Source: Chelydra serpentina (Eukaryota; Chordata; Testudines; Chelydridae). Taken from it: 64,000 bases of DNA. The DNA lies in assembly GCA_037349315.1 (NCBI GenBank), contig JBAIAC010000014.1:22359001-22423000 (forward strand). The letters run 5' to 3'. Numbering within the stretch: position 1 is the stretch's first letter; the number at the start of each line of letters is the position of its first letter. A program made the translations under genes and the position numbers. Positions 60,860 through 64,000 of this stretch are shown in pieces. Under the pieces are notes generated by a model. The model searched no databases and had not been told where the DNA came from. It saw only the letters and a list, made by a program, of their open reading frames with translations.

Positions 60860-60923
60860 GGTTACAGTGTAGTAGCCGTGTTAGTCTGTGTCAGCAAAAA
60901 GAAAATAAGAAAGAAAGAAATCA
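60860..60923 (+). mobile_element. PLE tail-only fragment
   Basis: GGTTACAGTGTAGTAGCCGT, then GTGTCAGCAAAAAGAAAATA and AAGAAAGAAAGAAAT match the complement of the tail and outer edge at 56881 down to about 56820, and then stop. No more of the terminus or ORF follows. Confidence 0.8.
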
Positions 60924-61193
60924 CTTTTAAGTCAACTGCATCTTGATATATCAGTATATGTCACTGTCACTAAAATCCTAATTGTTGGAAAAGTCACACA
61001 TGAGTTAAATTGCCACTTGTCACTGTTTGTGTGATTTGAAGCTTATGAAATAAAGTGTTGGATTAAAAGGCTTGCATGGTACCTTATTTGGGAGCCACTC
61101 ACTACAGTTTGAGATTTATATTTCAGTTCAGTGAACCACTGTTAGCTGATTATCCATAAATTCTGAAGAGTTTTCAAAAACATTGTGCATACA

Positions 61194-62246
61194 TCATAGA
61201 ATCATAGAAGATTAGGGTTGGACGAGACCTCGGAAGGTCATCTAGTCCAACCCCCTGCTCAAAGCAGGACCAACCCCAACTAAATCGTCCCAGCCAGGGC
61301 TTTGTCAAGCCAGGCCTTAAAAACCTCTAAAGATGGAGATTCCACCACCATCCTAGGTAACCCATTCCAGTGCTTCACCACCCTCCTAGTGAAATAGCTT
61401 TTCCTAGTATCCAACCTAGATCTCCCCCACTGCAACTTGTTCTGTCATCTGCCACCACTGAGAACAGCCGAGCTCTATCCTCTTTGGAACCCCACTTCAG
61501 CAGTTGAAGGCTGCTATAAAATCCCCCCTCACTCTTTTCTGCAGACTAAAAAAGCCCAGTTCCCTCAGCCTCTCCTCGTAAGTTGTGTGCCCCAGCACCC
61601 TGATCATTTTTGTTTCCCTCCACTGGACTCTCTCCAATTTGTCCATGTCCTTTCTGTAGTGGGGGGCGCAAAATTGGACGCAGTACTCCAGATGTGGCCT
61701 CACCAGTGCCGAATAGAGGGGAATAATCACTTCCCTCGATCTGCTGGCAATGCTCCTACTGATGCAGCCCAATATGCCATTAGCCTTCTTGGCAGCAAGG
61801 GCACATTGCTGACTCCTATCCAGCTTCTCATCCACTGTAGTCTCCAGGTCCTTTTCTGCAGAACTGCTGCTTAGCCAGTCGGTCCCCAGCCTGTAGCGGT
61901 GCATGGGATTCTTCTGTTCTAAGTGCAGGATTCTGCACTTCTTCTTGTTGAACCGCATCAGATTTCTTTTGGCTTAATCCTCCAATTTGTCTAGGTCACT
62001 CTGGATCCTATCTTTACCCTCCAGCATATCTACCTCTCCCCTCAGCTTAGTGTCATCTGCGAACTTGCTGAGGGTGCAATCAGTTCCATCATCCAGATCA
62101 TTGATAAAAATGTTGAACAAAACCGGCCCCAGGTCCGACCCTTGGGGCACTCCGCTTGATAGCAGCTGCCAACTAGACATCGAGCCGTTGATCACTACCC
62201 ATTGAGCCCGACAATCTAGCCAACTTTCTATCCACCTTATAGTCCA
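61194..62246 (-). mobile_element. CR1 LINE 3' half
   Basis: Minus-strand CR1. The left end carries the typical 3' UTR complement (ATCATAGAATCATAGAAG..., GGTCATCTAGTCCAACCCCC). Minus-strand frames at 61497-61958 (PLYSALVRPHLEYCVQF) and 61974-62195 ([26 protein letters not shown]) are ORF2 reverse transcriptase. It is among the better kept CR1 pieces but has frame breaks and is 5' truncated at a hAT fragment. Confidence 0.93.
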
Positions 62247-62322
62247 GGGGTCTCAAACATGCAGCCCGTGGGGTTCTTTCCTGTGGCCCGCCAAGCTCCC
62301 GCGGCACCCCTGGCTCTGTTGG
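62247..62322 (+). mobile_element. hAT-like MITE end
   Basis: CCAGGGGTCTCAAACATGCA, GCCCGTGGGGTTC and GTGGCCCGCCAAGCTCCCG resemble the end of a common reptile hAT MITE. Only one terminus is visible, at the CR1 break. Confidence 0.6.
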
Positions 62323-63184
62323 AACAAGTTACTGGCACTGATACACAGATGTTTGCATAGGACTCCTGCAGAGAGACACTCGGAGGATTTGTCCCTGAGA
62401 CTTTTGCAAAGACACATGAAGATCATGGCCAGGATACCTGCTGGAGGAAGGGTCTCCTCTTCTCAAGACCCAAATTGGGTTGAGTAATGGAGAGAACCCA
62501 TGTCATCAGGTACATGCCAGAGTATATGTAACCCCCACAAACAGCAACATACTGGATGAATTAGGAAGGTGAGGGCCAAATATTTATCAATTGGCTTATT
62601 CTTTCCATTCTGTTTCTGTGATAGACCCATCTTGACTGTGTGCCAATAAACTCCTGGAACTGGCCCAACTCTGCTAAACTGAATTTATTGGCTGATACTG
62701 TGATTTCCACCCAGACTTGTAAGAGATAGAGATGTAGACAGACTACGCAACTGCTTCCTCTAAAAGGATACAACTGTAAGAACAGTTAATGCTCCAGAGA
62801 GATTAGGAATGTAGGCTGCAGTCCCAAACAGGGATGGGGTTCCTGTGGAGACTACACTGATCATGGATGGTATGGAGAGATAAAAGGCAAATTTAATTGC
62901 AGCCCAGTGGAGTCAGATGCACTGTTGATCTGTGCTGTTCATCCCTTGCTTTTATCATGAAATTATGCCCAGGCATAAATAACTGCATAGACATCCCTTA
63001 AAAGGAAAGTGGTTGAGGCCTCTGCTAATACTATCTGAAGCTATGCTCTGGAGTGCCCAGAAAGAGTGTTTTTGCGTGCGTATGTGTGTCTTCAGGGCCA
63101 GTTGATCACTGTCTTGCCCAACTACTAACACAGTTTTGTTTTGTTTTTTTCAAAAAGAAGTTAGAGTTGGCCAGTGTTAGACTG

Positions 63185-63300
63185 ATAGGTTATAAAGCCA
63201 GAGGGAACCACTATGATCATCTAGTGAGTCTGCTCCCCTGTATAACACAGGCCATACGACTTCCCTGAATTAATACCTGTTTGAACTAAAGGGTTCATAT
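63185..63300 (-). mobile_element. CR1 3' UTR fragment
   Basis: GGGAACCACTATGATCATCT, CCCCTGTATAACACAGGCC and CCTGTTTGAACTAAAGG are the complement of a CR1-type 3' UTR. Both borders are approximate. Confidence 0.65.
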
Positions 63301-63830
63301 TGTGTGGCTCTGGCCCCATATGTCACTGCCATATACATATTGTAATGATCTGTTAGTACAAGTGACTCATGGGGCGGGGCATGCGGGTCACACGCCCCCC
63401 CAATTTGCTGCTTGGCTTGTACTGAGCATGCTCATATGGACTGTTCATGCTCAGTAACACCGCTGAAGCCGGCTGCCCTCATTCTGCCCCCACACTATCG
63501 GCAGGCACCGGTCGTCTCTGGTAGTATAAAATATTCTCCTCCCAATCTAGGATTTTTAAAAGATGCTAGCTGATACTCAGCTTCAGCTGCTCTCAGGATA
63601 TTGGCACTTAATGCTGGGTGGCTGCTTCATCAGACCAATCCAGAAGAGAGAGGCTAACTTTCACAAGAGGAGATAAAAATTCTTATCTAAATGACCTAGG
63701 ACCTCTGCTGACCTGTCTGGGGACAGGTTTATGTAGATAGAAAATGATCACCTACAAGGAGAGCCCATGGATGGAGGTGCTTGATGCAGTGTAGTGAAAG
63801 CTGTAGGAGACCAGGTGTGGATCTGGAGTA

Positions 63831-64000
63831 CAGTAACTCCTCGCTTAACGTTGTAGTTATGTTCCTGAAAAATGCGACTTTAAGCGAAATGATGTTAAGC
63901 AAATCCAATTTCCCCATAAGAATTTATGTAAATGTTAGGTTCTGTGGAAATTTTTTTCATGAGACAAAAAACTATATATTATTTACACACAATATATGTT
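63831..64000 (+). mobile_element. Start of a TA-flanked DNA element (Tc1/mariner or pogo-like)
   Basis: Begins CAGTAACTCCTCGCTTAACG directly after TA (63829-63830), with self-complementary pieces AAATGCGACTTTAAGCG and TTAAGCAAATCC. The window ends before the right terminus, so type and length stay open. Confidence 0.55.

Larger units (their letters stand above)
53204..64000 (+). other. SNX25: SNX25 intron 3 (partial)
   Basis: Starts with GTAAAA and runs past the window end. Besides the listed repeats, 53.2-54.4, 56.9-59.2, 59.55-60.17 and 62.3-63.2 kb show no gene or clear repeat. A C-rich run is at about 53617-53626. Confidence 0.75.

Noticed and set aside
53204..64000. Fourth SNX25 exon (PXA continuation)
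   Set aside because: I looked for the expected wording after the AG-split arginine codon and found no matching frame with splice sites; it probably lies beyond the window.
1..64000. tRNA, rRNA or snRNA genes
   Set aside because: No cloverleaf with A and B boxes, rRNA block or snRNA motif was recognised by eye; a covariance-model scan would be needed to exclude them.

Overview
This is a vertebrate nuclear genomic window, most likely from a reptile and probably a turtle. Only two host genes are visible. Most of the rest is intronic or intergenic sequence loaded with CR1 LINEs, Penelope-like retroelements (PLEs), hAT, PIF/Harbinger-like and Tc1/mariner-like DNA elements and one solo LTR. The order inference rests on the dominance of CR1 and on PLE and MITE families I associate with turtle and crocodilian genomes; the sequence does not name a species.

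Host genes. CFAP97 is on the minus strand: its large first coding exon is at 1335-2396, and a probable non-coding first exon lies in a CpG island near 15.0 kb. SNX25 is on the plus strand: exon 1 is in a second CpG island (CDS 21041-21502), exon 2 is 45167-45251 and exon 3 is 52987-53203; the gene continues past the window. Splice phases of the three SNX25 exons fit exactly (0, 0, 1, then 2 at the last donor). The genes are divergent neighbours, matching the CFAP97-SNX25 order known in other amniotes. SNX25 exon 1 encodes an N-terminal extension with two hydrophobic segments, upstream of the methionine used as the start in the classic 840-residue human entry.

Layout. 1-1334: CFAP97 intron. 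2397-14.9 kb: CFAP97 intron 1 with a 3.85-kb hAT transposon (broken transposase, itself hit by CR1), CR1 and an unclassified 1.1-kb repeat. 14.5-15.55 kb: CFAP97 CpG island. 15.55-20.1 kb: transposon-packed spacer, including a CR1 that took in four later insertions, one with a fifth inside it. 20.6-21.6 kb: SNX25 CpG island. 21.5-45.2 kb: SNX25 intron 1 with several MITEs, an internally deleted hAT and a near full-length CR1 (38.95-43.85 kb). 45.25-53.0 kb: intron 2 with a solo LTR, CR1 and MITEs. From 53.2 kb: intron 3 with a near-intact PLE (54446-56881), further PLE pieces, a MITE, CR1 and the start of a TA-flanked DNA element.

The most informative material is the transposon record: many insertions still show target-site duplications that fix their exact borders and their order of arrival. 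The PLE series (one large copy with inverted terminal repeats, a 115-bp inverted-terminus-only copy and a tail-only scrap) is the most unusual part.
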